Shown one piece after another: positions 23,701 to 33,287 of a stretch of 64,000 nt of DNA. The notes beneath the pieces are model-generated. The model searched no databases. It saw nothing but the letters and a program-made list of their open reading frames with translations, and was not told the DNA's origin. The number at the start of each line of letters is the position of its first letter. Position 1 is the first letter of the stretch. Origin of the DNA: Tiliqua scincoides. Its lineage: Eukaryota; Chordata; Lepidosauria; Squamata; Scincidae. A program made the position numbers and the translations under genes. The stretch spans positions 94,269,659-94,333,658 of the forward strand of contig NC_089822.1 in assembly GCF_035046505.1 (NCBI RefSeq). Reading direction: 5' to 3'.

Positions 23701-25085
23701 ACTGAGGTGGGGGTGGGACTAGCGAAGTTCTGTTCCACCAGATCCTGAACTCCATGTCAAACCAGAAGGCCTAACATGGAGTCTCCCTAGACTATGCCAG
23801 CAAAATAGCTGACGCAGACTTGGGGCCTTTCCGCAGGTGAAGGGGATGAAAGTCCCCTTCCCCCAGGGAGACCTCTGGCAGCTGCTGTGGGGCTGCAGGA
23901 TGCAACAATAGCTGCTGCACCCAGCAGCACTTTTAAGATTGAGCTTCCCAACCCCAGTCCGATCTAATTTTCCTATGCCAATGCAGCAGCCCCGAGGTAA
24001 CAGAACAAATATTCCCTTACCTTGAGGAGGCCTCCTTGACTGACCCCCCTCACTGCAAGATGCAATGCATGCCCCTTTGGCATGGCTGCATGAGTACTGG
24101 AAACTTGGATAGGATTGGGCCCTTTGAAGGTTAAATAATTCTTAGTAGTGTGATGAATTCAGTCTCTGCAGGCTTCAGAATGACCTGGAGAGGCAAAAAA
24201 AGCCACTTTGGTTTCCTGAGGGAAACTGGAAGTGACATTCTTTGCCATGTAAGGCATTCTGTGGCCCAGAGGAGCTGGTGAAAAAAGTCACTTACAGTTT
24301 TGTGGTTTTTTGCCTCTCCAGGCCATACTGAAACCTGTAGAGGCAGCAGCTAGACGCACGCTGCCTCTGCAGGCTTTAGAAAGCCCACCGGAGAGAATCA
24401 GAGCACAACTCTGGTCCCCTTCTGAGGGAGAAAGGGGCAGAAAATTTGTGAATTTGATTATCTACAATTTTTCATTATCAGCGAGGGGTCCGAGAACAGA
24501 TCCCTTGCAAATACTGAGGCCCAACCTTGTATAACCTTCTGTAATATATTTTGTCTTCTGTGTATGTTTCGTATTGTACTAAATTCTAGTTCAAGGTATT
24601 ATTCAGTTTGGATTCCATTTCAATCGGTATAGATCGGTAAACCTGGTGAAGGGTATTATGGGCGCACTTTAAACTGAAATTACATGCCCACTTTTTTCAC
24701 TAGTTTTGTATTATAAGCTCATGTATGCCAACAAATGTATATCCTTGTCCCTGTAAGAAATTAGGTACCATGTATAACAAAAACCAAGCATTGATTTTGT
24801 ATAATTTTTTTTCAGATTATGGAAAGGATTATGGATTTGCCCACATTATTGCGTCATGCATTCAGAGAAATGTTTTCTGTAGGAGGTCTCTTCTGGATGT
24901 TTCGCATCAGAATATTCCTCTGCTTGCTGGGAGCTTTGCTGTATCTGGCATCACCCCTGGATTTTCTACCTGAAGCCCTGTTTGGAATTCTGGGATTTTT
25001 AGATGATTTCTTTGTGGTCTTCCTACTACTCATATACATCTCTATTATGTACCGAGAAGTTGTAACACAGAGGCTGCATAGATGA
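17639..25085 (+). CDS. RNF170: RNF170, ER-membrane RING E3 ubiquitin ligase (six coding exons)
   Basis: Joining 17639-17772, 19268-19343, 21648-21756, 22131-22204, 23378-23482 and 24816-25085 gives 768 nt, or 255 residues plus stop; human RNF170 has 258. All introns are GT-AG. Residues 24-44 form a first membrane helix. The C3HC4 RING uses C86, C89, C101, H103, C106, C109, C125 and C128. Two further hydrophobic segments lie at about 199-217 and 224-243, within a DUF1232-like region ([18 protein letters not shown]). R196 aligns with human R199, the residue altered in dominant sensory ataxia (established knowledge). The family, working with the erlin complex, ubiquitinates activated IP3 receptors for ER-associated degradation. 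The ATG at 17639 gives MASQEIEV, aligning with human MAKYQGEV. The gene looks intact and shares a promoter with HOOK3. Confidence 0.97.
18007..18463. mobile_element. Tigger/mariner-type fold-back element in RNF170 intron
   Basis: The left end CAATTGTGCGCTAG pairs with the complement of the right end, CAGGTGTGCGCCCC, and TA flanks both ends (18005-18006, 18464-18465). The interior folds back: GTCTGAGCCTCCCAGAGGCA near 18130 recurs as its complement near 18300-18325. The element at 35420-35738 has matching ends. Confidence 0.75.
18600..19020. mobile_element. Second fold-back element in the same RNF170 intron
   Basis: Left-arm segments such as 'ccttcacaaaggttctcaag', 'gaagcgcttaggtgg' and 'agggctccctctg' recur imperfectly as complements in the right half (near 18782-18935). 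'gccagttaac' occurs near both outer ends. There is no coding capacity. Boundaries are approximate. Confidence 0.55.
19268..19343 (+). CDS. RNF170: RNF170 second coding exon (residues 45-70)
   Basis: It lies between acceptor 'cttaacag' and donor CAG|GTATAG, 76 nt. It encodes [20 protein letters not shown] onward; the [10 protein letters not shown] core is identical to human. This is the cytosolic linker between the first helix and the RING. Confidence 0.95.
19512..20003. mobile_element. Old LINE 3' region interrupted by a Sauria SINE
   Basis: Left part 19512-19714 ('aaggctcacaatctaaaa', 'ccccttgctaaata') and right part 19950-20003 ('agaggacatcactttaaaa', 'gttagcagg') are two halves of the unit also seen at 63119-63300 and 1-150. 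They are separated by the SINE below. Confidence 0.55.
19716..19946 (+). mobile_element. Sauria-type tRNA-derived SINE
   Basis: The tRNA-like head 'ggatggtgtagtgctttgag', B-box-like 'gattcaaatccc', middle 'cctcacagggttgttgtgag' and tail 'ccttggaggaagggtggta' with 'aataataaata' follow the known Sauria SINE order. It is inserted in the LINE tail listed above; AAATA-like bases on both sides are a possible target duplication. Confidence 0.85.
20748..20904. mobile_element. Short GGGCCCAATCC miniature element
   Basis: It begins GGGCCAAATTCTAT and ends ATAGGATTGGGCC. Internal 'cactggggcacgtgcttcat', 'gcctactcaagatat' and 'tgcattggtgctgga' recur in the copies at 36138, 49386, 54810 and 61871. Confidence 0.8.
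21648..21756 (+). CDS. RNF170: RNF170 third coding exon (first half of the RING)
   Basis: It encodes [19 protein letters not shown] onward to CGHLFC, giving RING ligands C86, C89, C101, H103 and C106. The donor TGCG|GTAAGG at 21757 splits the following Gly codon. The acceptor is a tandem CAGCAG, so the exon may start at 21648 or 21651, with or without Gln71. The longer form matches the human spacing. Confidence 0.95.
22131..22204 (+). CDS. RNF170: RNF170 fourth coding exon (second half of the RING)
   Basis: Acceptor 'atttcctttag', then 74 nt encoding (G)[20 protein letters not shown] and onward to CRQT; donor ACG|GTAATA. It supplies the last RING cysteines C109, C125 and C128. Confidence 0.95.
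22485..22935. mobile_element. Probable fossil solo LTR in RNF170 intron
   Basis: A 451-bp block begins TGTTAG and ends CTAACA, the TG...CA inverted ends of LTRs. It is flanked by five-base near-duplicates TACCG (22480-22484) and TCCCG (22936-22940). No internal viral genes or second LTR are nearby, so it is a solo LTR of unassigned family (retrovirus or Gypsy kin). One mismatch in the flanking duplication suggests moderate age. Confidence 0.55.
23378..23482 (+). CDS. RNF170: RNF170 fifth coding exon (residues 132-166)
   Basis: 35 codons lie between acceptor 'gttatttag' and donor ACG|GTACGT. They encode [20 protein letters not shown] and then [27 protein letters not shown] is identical to human; the FNDGQQDG part is the most variable stretch and is shorter than in human. 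Confidence 0.95.
23507..23946. mobile_element. GC-rich miniature element, AACCCAATCCT ends (long form)
   Basis: Left end AACCCAATCCTGACC and right end 'taagattgagctt' are degenerate inverted repeats. The interior is GC-rich with 'gtgccataaggtac', shared with the 15755 copy. It starts only 25 bp after the RNF170 exon 5 donor. Confidence 0.6.
23950..24123. mobile_element. Short GGGCCCAATCC miniature element
   Basis: The right end 'ttggataggattgggccc' and the interior 'cccttaccttgaggaggcct' match the short family. It lies back to back with the long form at 23507-23946. Confidence 0.7.
24160..24529. mobile_element. Tigger-type element, partial, with fold-back interior
   Basis: The right end 'agatcccttgcaaatactga', then 'ggcccaaccttg' followed by TA, resembles Tigger termini. 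The interior has inverted copies of 'ctctgcaggctt' and 'gcctctccagg'. The left end was not found. Confidence 0.5.
24816..25085 (+). CDS. RNF170: RNF170 last coding exon (residues 167-255, two membrane helices)
   Basis: The acceptor 'tttttttcag' precedes ATTATGGAAAGG. The exon encodes [20 protein letters not shown], then the helices and the end [10 protein letters not shown], with TGA at 25083-25085. This is the most conserved part; [19 protein letters not shown] is identical to human. Confidence 0.97.
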   Translation: MMERIMDLPTLLRHAFREMFSVGGLFWMFRIRIFLCLLGALLYLASPLDFLPEALFGILGFLDDFFVVFLLLIYISIMYREVVTQRLHR

Positions 25086-26084
25086 AGGGAAGTGTCGGTG
25101 ACCAACATTCAGAAGCAGTAAGTGGGATGCTTAACTAATTGAGCCACTATGAAGCAAAGCATCTTGACACACTTTCAATTTCTGCTATTAAATAGCTTCT
25201 AGCCAAACATCTTATGCAAGCACAAGGAATTGAAATCATGCTGATAGCGAACTGGAATTTCAATGTGTGTTATATAAAGGAGATTTTAGTTCAAAATGTA
25301 TTACACTACTTACATATGTTTACAATGATGAGTAATTGTATGTCATTTAAGGCACCATTAGTTATAAAAGGGAATTTCTGCTGGAATGTTTAACAAAAAA
25401 AAGTATTTGACTTAGCTGGACATGTACTTGAGACACGGGTCAATGTACAGCTTCAAAGAGTGCTTATTGCCTCACTGGGGGTTCAGGGTGGTGAGAAGGT
25501 TGTTGGGTTTCTTTTTTGTTTTTTAAAATAAAATAGTTTAACAACTCTGCCCATGCAGGAAATGCTTGAGCCAATACAATTGTCAACATAAGCTTGGGCT
25601 GCAGCATAATATTGCACAAACACAATAAGCATAGTATTGCTTCAACTGCAATTACATGCATTTCTCTCCATATAATCTTTGTGCCATGGAATGTGCACTT
25701 TCCATTGGGGAGAGGGATACTATCCACTCTGTTATAGATTATGCTGTGTGTGGGTTTCATTTTGTGCGTATGTGTGTAGTTTTTCTGTTTTTGTTTTTTT
25801 AAAATTTTGCACTGCCAGGTTCAACATGGTGTTCTGGATAAAGGAGAAGGCCACTTTAATCTTGAGCTAGAGACAAATATCACTGAGGTGCACTGTTGGT
25901 CAAAACTTTCAATTGTAAGATCCCCAATCATATGTGAAATATTGAATGAAATATGTAGATATTTACTCAACTATAGTTAGTTTAGTAATCATATATAATC
26001 TAAATTTTATATTGAATTTACTTGAAAAAAATCTGACAATGGGGACCATAAATACATGGCAGGTAATTGTTTTAAGATAATTTT

Positions 26085-26155
26085 GTGTTGGTTTACTTGG
26101 AATAAGTCTTACTGAACTCAGTAGGGCTTGCTTCCAAATAAATATTCATAGGTTC
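26085..26155 (-). repeat. Palindromic element, one degraded copy
   Basis: 'tacttggaataagtcttact' and 'agggcttgcttcca' are the diverged core, and 'attcatagg' is the end. Confidence 0.55.
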
Positions 26156-26984
26156 AGACAGCATATTTATTAAGTTTTCACCACATGTTGGTCTTGAAAT
26201 ACCATGAGAAACCTTATTTGATCCACTGATATCATTTGTACTTGGAGAAGGTGAGAAGAGTTGACTGAGTCAGAAAGTACTGCTTACTCCACTGTAGTTG
26301 GGCATGCAGTAATGTGAGAATGCCTTGGCCCACTCCAACACTCCTCTTTGACACAAGGAACAGTGGTATAATGCTTTGAGCAGACCACGGAGAGGGAGGG
26401 TTGGAAAATACATGGATATAAAAGGGTGCTATGTATTATGGCTTACTAAACATGCCCCCAACACATACACACAAAAGCTGCCAGGACTATTCACTTTGGA
26501 CTAATGCACATTTAATGCTCCTGATCCCTTAACCAAGCATGGAATCATTATTTGGGGCTTGCTTCATGTTTGGCCAATTGTTTTTTAGAATGTTCAGAAG
26601 TGAGAGAGCATGATGATGTTACTGCACGTTAAGAAGCACGGGGCTTCTTGGAGGGGTCCTGTGGAAGCAAATCTCCCTCTCTCTACTACAAATCTCACTC
26701 ACACTATAGTAGGCCTAATTCTATGAATGGTTTATATCAGCCCTAGTTTTAAATATGTTTTGTATTAACCAGAAGTTCTTTTTAACAAGCTTAAAAGCCT
26801 GGTTTTGAACATTATTTAATAACCAGAACTGCTTAGAGTTACCCATAGTTAATCAGTGCGAACACAAGTGTTAATCATGCTTAATGATGGGGAAATTCAT
26901 GTTGGATGAAGTACAAGATCTCACAGCTTGCTCTTGACACTTCAGCCATAGTTAAAGGAATGATAGCATTGTGTACAGTGGTCC

Positions 26985-27505
26985 GCTAGCTCTGCAGTTT
27001 TCAAACTCTCCGGAAGTTTGTAAACCGCAGTAAGTCCTTGCAGCGAAGAGGAGGGAGGCAGCGGGGGCAGCGGGAAGGCAGCGACATGATCCCCAGGATC
27101 GCGTCGTTAACGGGGCTGCTGGAACTGGGATGTACTCACCAGTCCCTGCAGCAGCCTTCCTGGAGTGCGGGGAGCCCTGCACGAACGTCTGCAGGGCTCC
27201 CCAGCCTTCTAAAAGTGAAAGCGGAGCGATCGTGCTCCACTTCCGGTTTTGCGGAAGTGGAGCGCAATAGCTGCACTTTCACTTTTGGAAGGCTGGGGAG
27301 CCCTGCAGACGCTTGCACAGGGCTCCTCACACCCCATGAAGGCCTGCTGCAGGGACTGGTGAGTACATCCCAGTCCCTGCAGCCCCGTTAACGACGCAAT
27401 TCTGGGGATTGCGTCACTGCCTACCCCCTGCTCACACCCCTTAAGAGGGCAGAGGCTAGGGCCTTCAGGCTGGGGCGTTGCGGTGCCCCGGTTTGAATAC
27501 CACTG
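26985..27505. mobile_element. GC-rich fold-back element, full copy
   Basis: A large imperfect palindrome centres near 27252 (CTTCCGGTTTTGCGGAAG). The arms carry 'gggctccccagccttcta' / 'ggaaggctggggagccct' and outward 'actcaccagtccctgcagca' / 'tgctgcagggactggtgagt'. The outer ends 'cagttttcaaac' and 'gtttgaataccactg' are hAT-like inverted repeats; CTAGCT occurs just outside both ends. Related copies lie at 30765-31003 (one part) and 51119-51602. Confidence 0.8.
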
Positions 27506-29929
27506 CACTAGCTGTTGTTGTTTTTTAAAGCAAGCCTTTCAGTTTGATTAAATCATTGCCAAAAGCCCTTCATCTCCCTCTTCCTAAAGTATATTTTTCC
27601 CTATTAAAAACACATACCAGCTTTTTTAAATAGCATTTACTCTTAACTACTTGAAAACAGAATACAGTATTTAATCTGCTTTGTTTATATACTTTGGACT
27701 GGGGACCCATTTGGAAGTACTTTTCTGTTCATGTAGACATGTCGGCATAGGGATTCTGAGTGCCAACATAGACATACATACTCGTATATACATACATGTC
27801 GGAATGTACTTGTTAAGTGCATTTGAATAATATTTCTGCATTTGTTCTCAGCTTAAGGCACTGCACATATTCAAGGCCAAGGTTCTATTAAAAATGAATG
27901 TTTTTATTCTCACAAGTGTGTATTCCTATAAACTTGGTCTTAAACCATGGTTGAGAAAAAGTGTTTAAATGCAAATCGTTTAACCTGAAGCTTTGAATAA
28001 TTTCTTCCATCCTATATTTGACATGATGTTAAAAACAAGGGGAGAAGAATAATTTTAAAATAGAAATGGGAGGGCTACCTGGGCTCACTTTTTAATGTAA
28101 TCACTATTATGTGGTGATGATTTGTTGGCTACCTCAGGTAAAAATACCAGCATGCTGTCACTATGTTAATTTTGCTTGATGTTTGGCCACCCCAAATTCT
28201 ACTGGAAATATTCAGAGAAGAAGCAATGAAAGCATTCATGTGTGTTAAGAGGTGCAACTCTTTAATCAAGTATATCAGACTTATCTGGAGGGCTACTTCA
28301 GTCTTTGAGATTTCACCAAAACCTCTCTTATCCATCTAAAACAGCTGCAAAATCAGAGGTGGGGGTCTAACCAATTACATGTTGCCTTATATTTTAATAG
28401 CTGAATATTCTTGTTATTTATTTGAGCAGATTGGATTTCAGCTCATTACAACTTTTTAATAGCCTTAATGTCCCACTTGCTACTGTACAACTATATTACC
28501 TGTCTCACCTAAATCAGCATTGATCCTCATGTAATTACATATCCTTGGGGTATCTTTCAGCCGACTTCATGTGGTATATGTGCAGTCTCCTTACAGATGT
28601 TATGGGGTCTGTCCACCCCACAGCTCTATGCCTGGACAGTTTTGCAAACAGTTCTTGTACCTCATAAAATCACATAAAATGTGATTGATCAAGACAAAAG
28701 TCATGCGTTAAATCTTCACAGCTTTTGTCTCGCTCATGCATACACCCCTTATCTTTGTTAAAGTACCATTTTTTGCATGTGCTCATTCACCACAGACAAC
28801 TAGTTAATTTCTTCTCAGTTATTTTAGATTCAAACAATATTTCATTGAATCATATTATCTTTTTGTGTTTAACCCATATCTGTCCACATGTCCTACAGGC
28901 AGCACCTATATGTTGCATGTGTACACCAATGGGCACAGATGGGTTTTAACTGGACAAATCAACTTATCGTACTATCATTTTAATCTGGAAGTTGGGTTAG
29001 TGACTTTATGCACTCTGAAATTAAATGCTGCTGCTTCCTACATGGGAGCTGTGGAGAACAGCTAGATTTGATCTCCCATTCTCAAAGTTCTTTGCTCTTC
29101 ACAATTATATTTGAGCATAGCCATTTCTTTCATTTTGGATAATTATGTTTGTATAAATGGAAGAGAATATTCAATTCAGTCACAAGGTACACAGTATTGA
29201 ACACAAACAGATGAGAGCTTTTCTGTTTTTTTCAACAGTCTTCCTCATTCAGAATATGGAATAGATTTTCCAAAATTAACATCTTAAAATTTTCTAAAGG
29301 AATCCTAACAAATTCTAAAGTTTATTAATTGCAAAGAAAATGTCTAGATTAAATAGTCAATTTAGAGTAGGAGCCATCCTACCCTAGGGAAAAATTCTGA
29401 TTCTGATTATAAAATTCTCTAAATGGAAAGTATTTTCTTTTTTCCTCACTAATTGCTGTTGTATATTATGATCTCAATACTAATGATTACATGATGCCTA
29501 CTACACACATAGAGCATCTCAAAGCAACCTTGAAGATACTAATTTTTTTATACTATGTATCAGTTGTTTAACAATGGACTTAACTATAAGTAACAATGGA
29601 TGACTGAAGCTAGTATTGAAATGGGTGCCAGAGATCTATGGAGCTTTAGACTGCATGCTACTGTAGATCTTTTACATACATATTTAAGCTGGCTCTTTTT
29701 ATTGACAATAAACCATATTTGAAATAAGACAAATCTTTGTCAATTTCTTTCTGTGTTTGTAAGGCTGCCTTGCATTACTTTCTTGAAACTTGGCTCCAAG
29801 CAAAAGCTCATTCTTTTACAATACTCTGAAGACACTTGCCTTTAAAAGTCTCCTGAGAATGTTTGAATTGTAGCTTAAATGGTAGGTTTGTTCAATTTCT
29901 TGATGACAATTAAAATACATTTTAAGTAG

Positions 29930-30425
29930 GAAGATCCTGGCTCTTCCTTATTGTCCTTTTAGATCCAGTAGACAAAAATGGCTTCATAGCCCACTGGATA
30001 CCTAGGAGAGCACACAAGACAACAAGATACCTGCATCCTGTGGCCACTCCCCTGCATTTAGCATTCTGAGGCAGCCTACTCTTAAAGCCAGGAGGTTGCA
30101 CATAGCCATCATGGCTTGTAACCTGTGATGGACATTTTTCCAGTCCAATCCCCTTTTAAAGGCATCTAGGCCAGATGCCATCACTATATCCAGTAACAAG
30201 GTGTTCCACAGATAAATGACATGCTGGGTAAAGGAATATTTTCTTTTGTGTCAATTCTGCTGACACTCAATTTTAGTGGATATCCCCTGGTTCTGGTGTT
30301 TTGAGAGGGAAAAGAACATTCCTCTATCATCCCCTCCATGATTTGATACATCTCAATCATGTTCCCCCACAGGCACCTTTTTTCTAGACTGAAGAGCCCC
30401 AAATGCTATTGCCTTTCTTCATATA
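29930..30425 (-). mobile_element. CR1 LINE, 5'-truncated, degraded
   Basis: Minus-strand frames retain [28 protein letters not shown] and VMASGLDAFKRGLD. The order matches the copy at 7875-8556 but with more damage. The 3' tail near 29990-30100 is diverged. Confidence 0.85.
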
Positions 30426-30764
30426 TGATAACCTTATCTACATTCTGAGAATTTTTAAAAAATCCTGTTCTCCGGTGGGATCTCCATGGCAGGGTCAGTC
30501 CTTGTCATCTGGGAAGCTCCTCCCTCTCAGGAAGGCAGGTCAGGTTACAAAGGCTTCCTTGATTCCCCAGACTGACCTGACAGTAGGTTGGGTTTTTTCT
30601 TGGACAGCTTACCTGACCTTCAAAACTTTTCTCTGGGGTTTTGGCTCCTTTTTTTACTTTTAAACAAGCTGTGAGGGAAAGGATCGTGGCTGTTCTGCCT
30701 AAGCTCCCCTGACTGCCATCCTTTTTAGGGAGAAAATGGGGATGCTTTTCAACCCCCTAAGCCT
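30426..30764. other. No gene seen
   Basis: Short T-rich and GC-mixed stretch between the CR1 fragment and the fold-back fragment. 'ctccctctcaggaaggcagg' and neighbours hint at another repeat relic but no ends are definable. Confidence 0.4.
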
Positions 30765-31003
30765 GCAGCTTTCAAACTCACAGGGAGTTTGAATCCTGCA
30801 GTAAGTCTTGGCAGGGGCGGGGGAAGGCAGCAGCACGATCCCCAGGATCACGCTGCTCACGAGGGCTGCAGGGGCTTGGTGCGGGGAGCCCTGCACGACC
30901 TTTGGAGGGCTCCTCGGGTCAGGGAAAGTGAGAGTGGGGCGATCACGCTCTGCCTCTGCAAAATGGGAAGCGGAGCGCGATCGCCCCACTCTCACTTTCC
31001 CTT
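30765..31003. mobile_element. GC-rich fold-back element, shortened copy
   Basis: It shares 'gcagtaagtc', 'ccccaggatca', 'gcggggagccctgcacg' and 'aaagtgagagtggggcgatc' with the copies at 26985 and 51119. After the central hairpin only the inner right arm remains. Confidence 0.75.
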
Positions 31004-31099
31004 GTGTAGTTTGTCATTTACTTGACAAAGCATTGGCTTCATCTTAGCAATTGTCATGTCCTTACTCTAAAGGAAGTGTTTCAGTAGCAGCAGGAAGTG

Positions 31100-32460
31100 G
31101 CAGTGTTGCTTCCTTCAAGCGACTGCCCAGAAAGAACCCAAAATTGATCAGGATGACTGAAATGTTGAAGGATAAGGGATTTGCACTGATAGATTCCATT
31201 CACTGATAGATTCTTCATCATCTGACCCAGATACACTGCATCAACCAGCAGAAATCTTTGCTGCTTTTCTCAAGGTGAATCTGCTTTGCCAGTTTGATAA
31301 CTGCAGATCTGACTGTTGCTGAGAAATGTTGATAACCAGGAAAACAGCAATAAATTTCCATTTATGTTGTTAGGACTGAAGTTGGATTGTGTCACGTTGA
31401 TCTTCTACTACAATATCATGAAGTTCCAGCTCTGGATAACTCTTGATGACCACAGACAACCTGTCACACTTTGCACATTATTTTGATTATTCCACTGATG
31501 CTTTATTTGGGTCTTTGCACTTGTGCCCACTGCCCTGGAAGTAGAAAAACTTTTCTTTTGTATATTCCAAAAGCCAACCTTGCTTGTTTTCAATCTTTCC
31601 TTGTCAAACTTTTCAAAGCAACTGTTTCAAGATCATCTCCGTTTTCTCCACTGCTCTGTTGCAGAGGATTTCAAATCTAATTAAATAAACAAGATAATCC
31701 CTTACATTTTTGGCTAACCATTTTTTTCACCAATGTCCATGAGCTCACATCCTCAGAAGACAGTTCATGGTGAAGCAACTGTAGTTCTTTACTGATAAAT
31801 TCTTTTCTGCCCATCTTAAAACCTTCAACAATACTGCAAGAATGATGTAGTATTTTTCTAGCAAGTCTTCTTGCCCTGTGATGCTGATAAGCTGATTTCC
31901 TTTTCTTATGCTCATGCACTATAGATGTCAAGACCCCAATCATGATCTGTGACCTGGACACTGTCAAAAGAAAATGGGGCTAGCCAAGCCCGGTGGGCCA
32001 GTGGCATAAATTGCACTTGTTGGGTTTTTTTCCCCTTTGGGACCTGTCCAGGGTACTGAAAGACCAGGGTTTATTCTAACCATTCTTATTTTCTAAAAAT
32101 CCTTGATTCCTGATTTAGGTTGAATGCAGCCCCTGACTTCCTATTGATTTCTCTTGCTTTTGCTGGAGACTTCTTATGGGGTCTGCTTTTTCACAACCCT
32201 TCTGTGGGGTTGACTGTGCTAGGACAAGATTCAAGCTTTTCCCGCATCAATTGATTTGTCATGTTTGGTAGTTCAAAGTGTCCACCCTTCAGAAAATCCC
32301 ATGTAACAGAATCTGTCATTAAGTTACAGTAATATACTGTTTTTAAAAAGTTGCCAGAACAGACAAGTAATAAAGACCTCATTTGAATGATGTAAACAAA
32401 CAGTTCAAAGTTCAAACAGCAAAATGAAAGTTGACCTAATATATAAAGTGTATCAGTACA
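31100..32460 (-). pseudogene. Possible unidentified coding relic, interrupted
   Basis: On the minus strand several open blocks follow one another: 32481-32191, ending MREKLESCPSTVNPTEGL; 31967-31677, with HEHKKRKSAYQHHRARRLAR and KMGRKEFISKELQLLHHEL; then in-frame material broken by stops, with KIENKQGWLLEYTKEKFFYF. The composition (Lys/Glu-rich, few introns visible) suggests a retrocopy of a host gene, but I do not recognise the parent. It could equally be a run of chance frames. An L1 is inserted at its right edge. Confidence 0.3.
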
Positions 32461-32478
32461 AGAGAAAACTGCCCTCTC

Positions 32479-33277
32479 CATGGTGTGTTGGGCAAAAAAT
32501 TTTGGATATAATATATCGATGGATGACTGGAACCAAATTTGGAATATAAATATAAAGATAACTAAAGCAGTGTCTTTTAAAGAGAATTTATATAAAATGT
32601 TTTCTAGATGGTATCTAACTCCAGAGAAATTAGCAAAAATGTATTCTGGGTTATCAAATAAGTGTTGGAAATGTAAAGAGGTTGAAGGAACCTTTTATCG
32701 TATGTGGTGGACATGTGAAAAAGCAAAGAAATACTGGAAAATGGTACATAAATTGTTGCAAGAGATATTGCATTGTGCATTACCATTCAAACCAGAAATA
32801 TTCCTCCTCAATGTGACATCAGAAATTAAAGACCAATGTAAGAAATACCTTATTGTACATATTGCTACAGTGGCAAGAATATTGTTTGCACAAAAATGGA
32901 AATCTACAGATGTGCCAACTAGAGAAACTTTAATAGACAAAATTTATGAAATAGCAGAAATGGAAGTTTTAACAGAAAGAATGAAAGAGAGAGATTTAGA
33001 TAGAGTAAGAAAATATTGGAAGTCTTTTTATGACTGGATAGATAATTTTAGTTAAACAATATTGAGTGTTTCAGTAAATCCAAATTTTTATACTGATAAA
33101 TATGATAGCCTTTGTACTGATGATTATTGTATTTGTTTTTTTTAATTGAATGATGCATGTTGTAATCTAGGGCCAATACCCTCATGTGTAACCTGTGTTG
33201 TACCAGCCCTAAGTATAACCCATTTTCCTTACCTGTATCTGTAATAAATAAATAAAATATTTAAAAAAAACAAAAAC
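32479..33277 (+). mobile_element. L1 LINE, 5'-truncated, with target-site duplication
   Basis: An uninterrupted 191-codon frame (32480-33055) contains YKMFSRWYLTPEKLAKMYSG, CWKCKEVEGTFYRMWWTCEK and RKYWKSFYDWI, the C-terminal end of L1-clade ORF2. It is followed by about 185 bp of 3' UTR and an A-rich tail (AATAAATAAATAAAATATTTAAAAAAAAC). CTGCCCTCTC occurs immediately before (32469-32478) and after (33278-33287), a perfect 10-bp target duplication. The open frame and perfect duplication argue for a recent insertion. It lacks the 5' UTR, ORF1 and the catalytic parts of ORF2. Confidence 0.93.
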
Positions 33278-33287
33278 CTGCCCTCTC

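Larger units (their letters stand above)
25086..29740 (+). other. RNF170 3' flank; likely contains its 3' UTR
   Basis: No further coding exon is visible. AATAAA-type signals occur near 25527 and near 29706 ('gacaataaaccat'), either of which might serve RNF170; sequence alone does not decide. The block contains a diverged palindromic element at about 26085-26155 and the fold-back element at 26985-27505. The rest is AT-rich with nothing recognised. Confidence 0.4.

Noticed and set aside
27038-27508. Ser/Pro-rich frames with similar peptides on both strands
   Set aside because: They result from translating a palindrome; both strands give related peptides because the arms are reverse complements.
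32480-33055. Host protein of 191 residues
   Set aside because: The peptide is the C-terminal end of L1 ORF2, with the expected 3' UTR, A-rich tail and target duplication.
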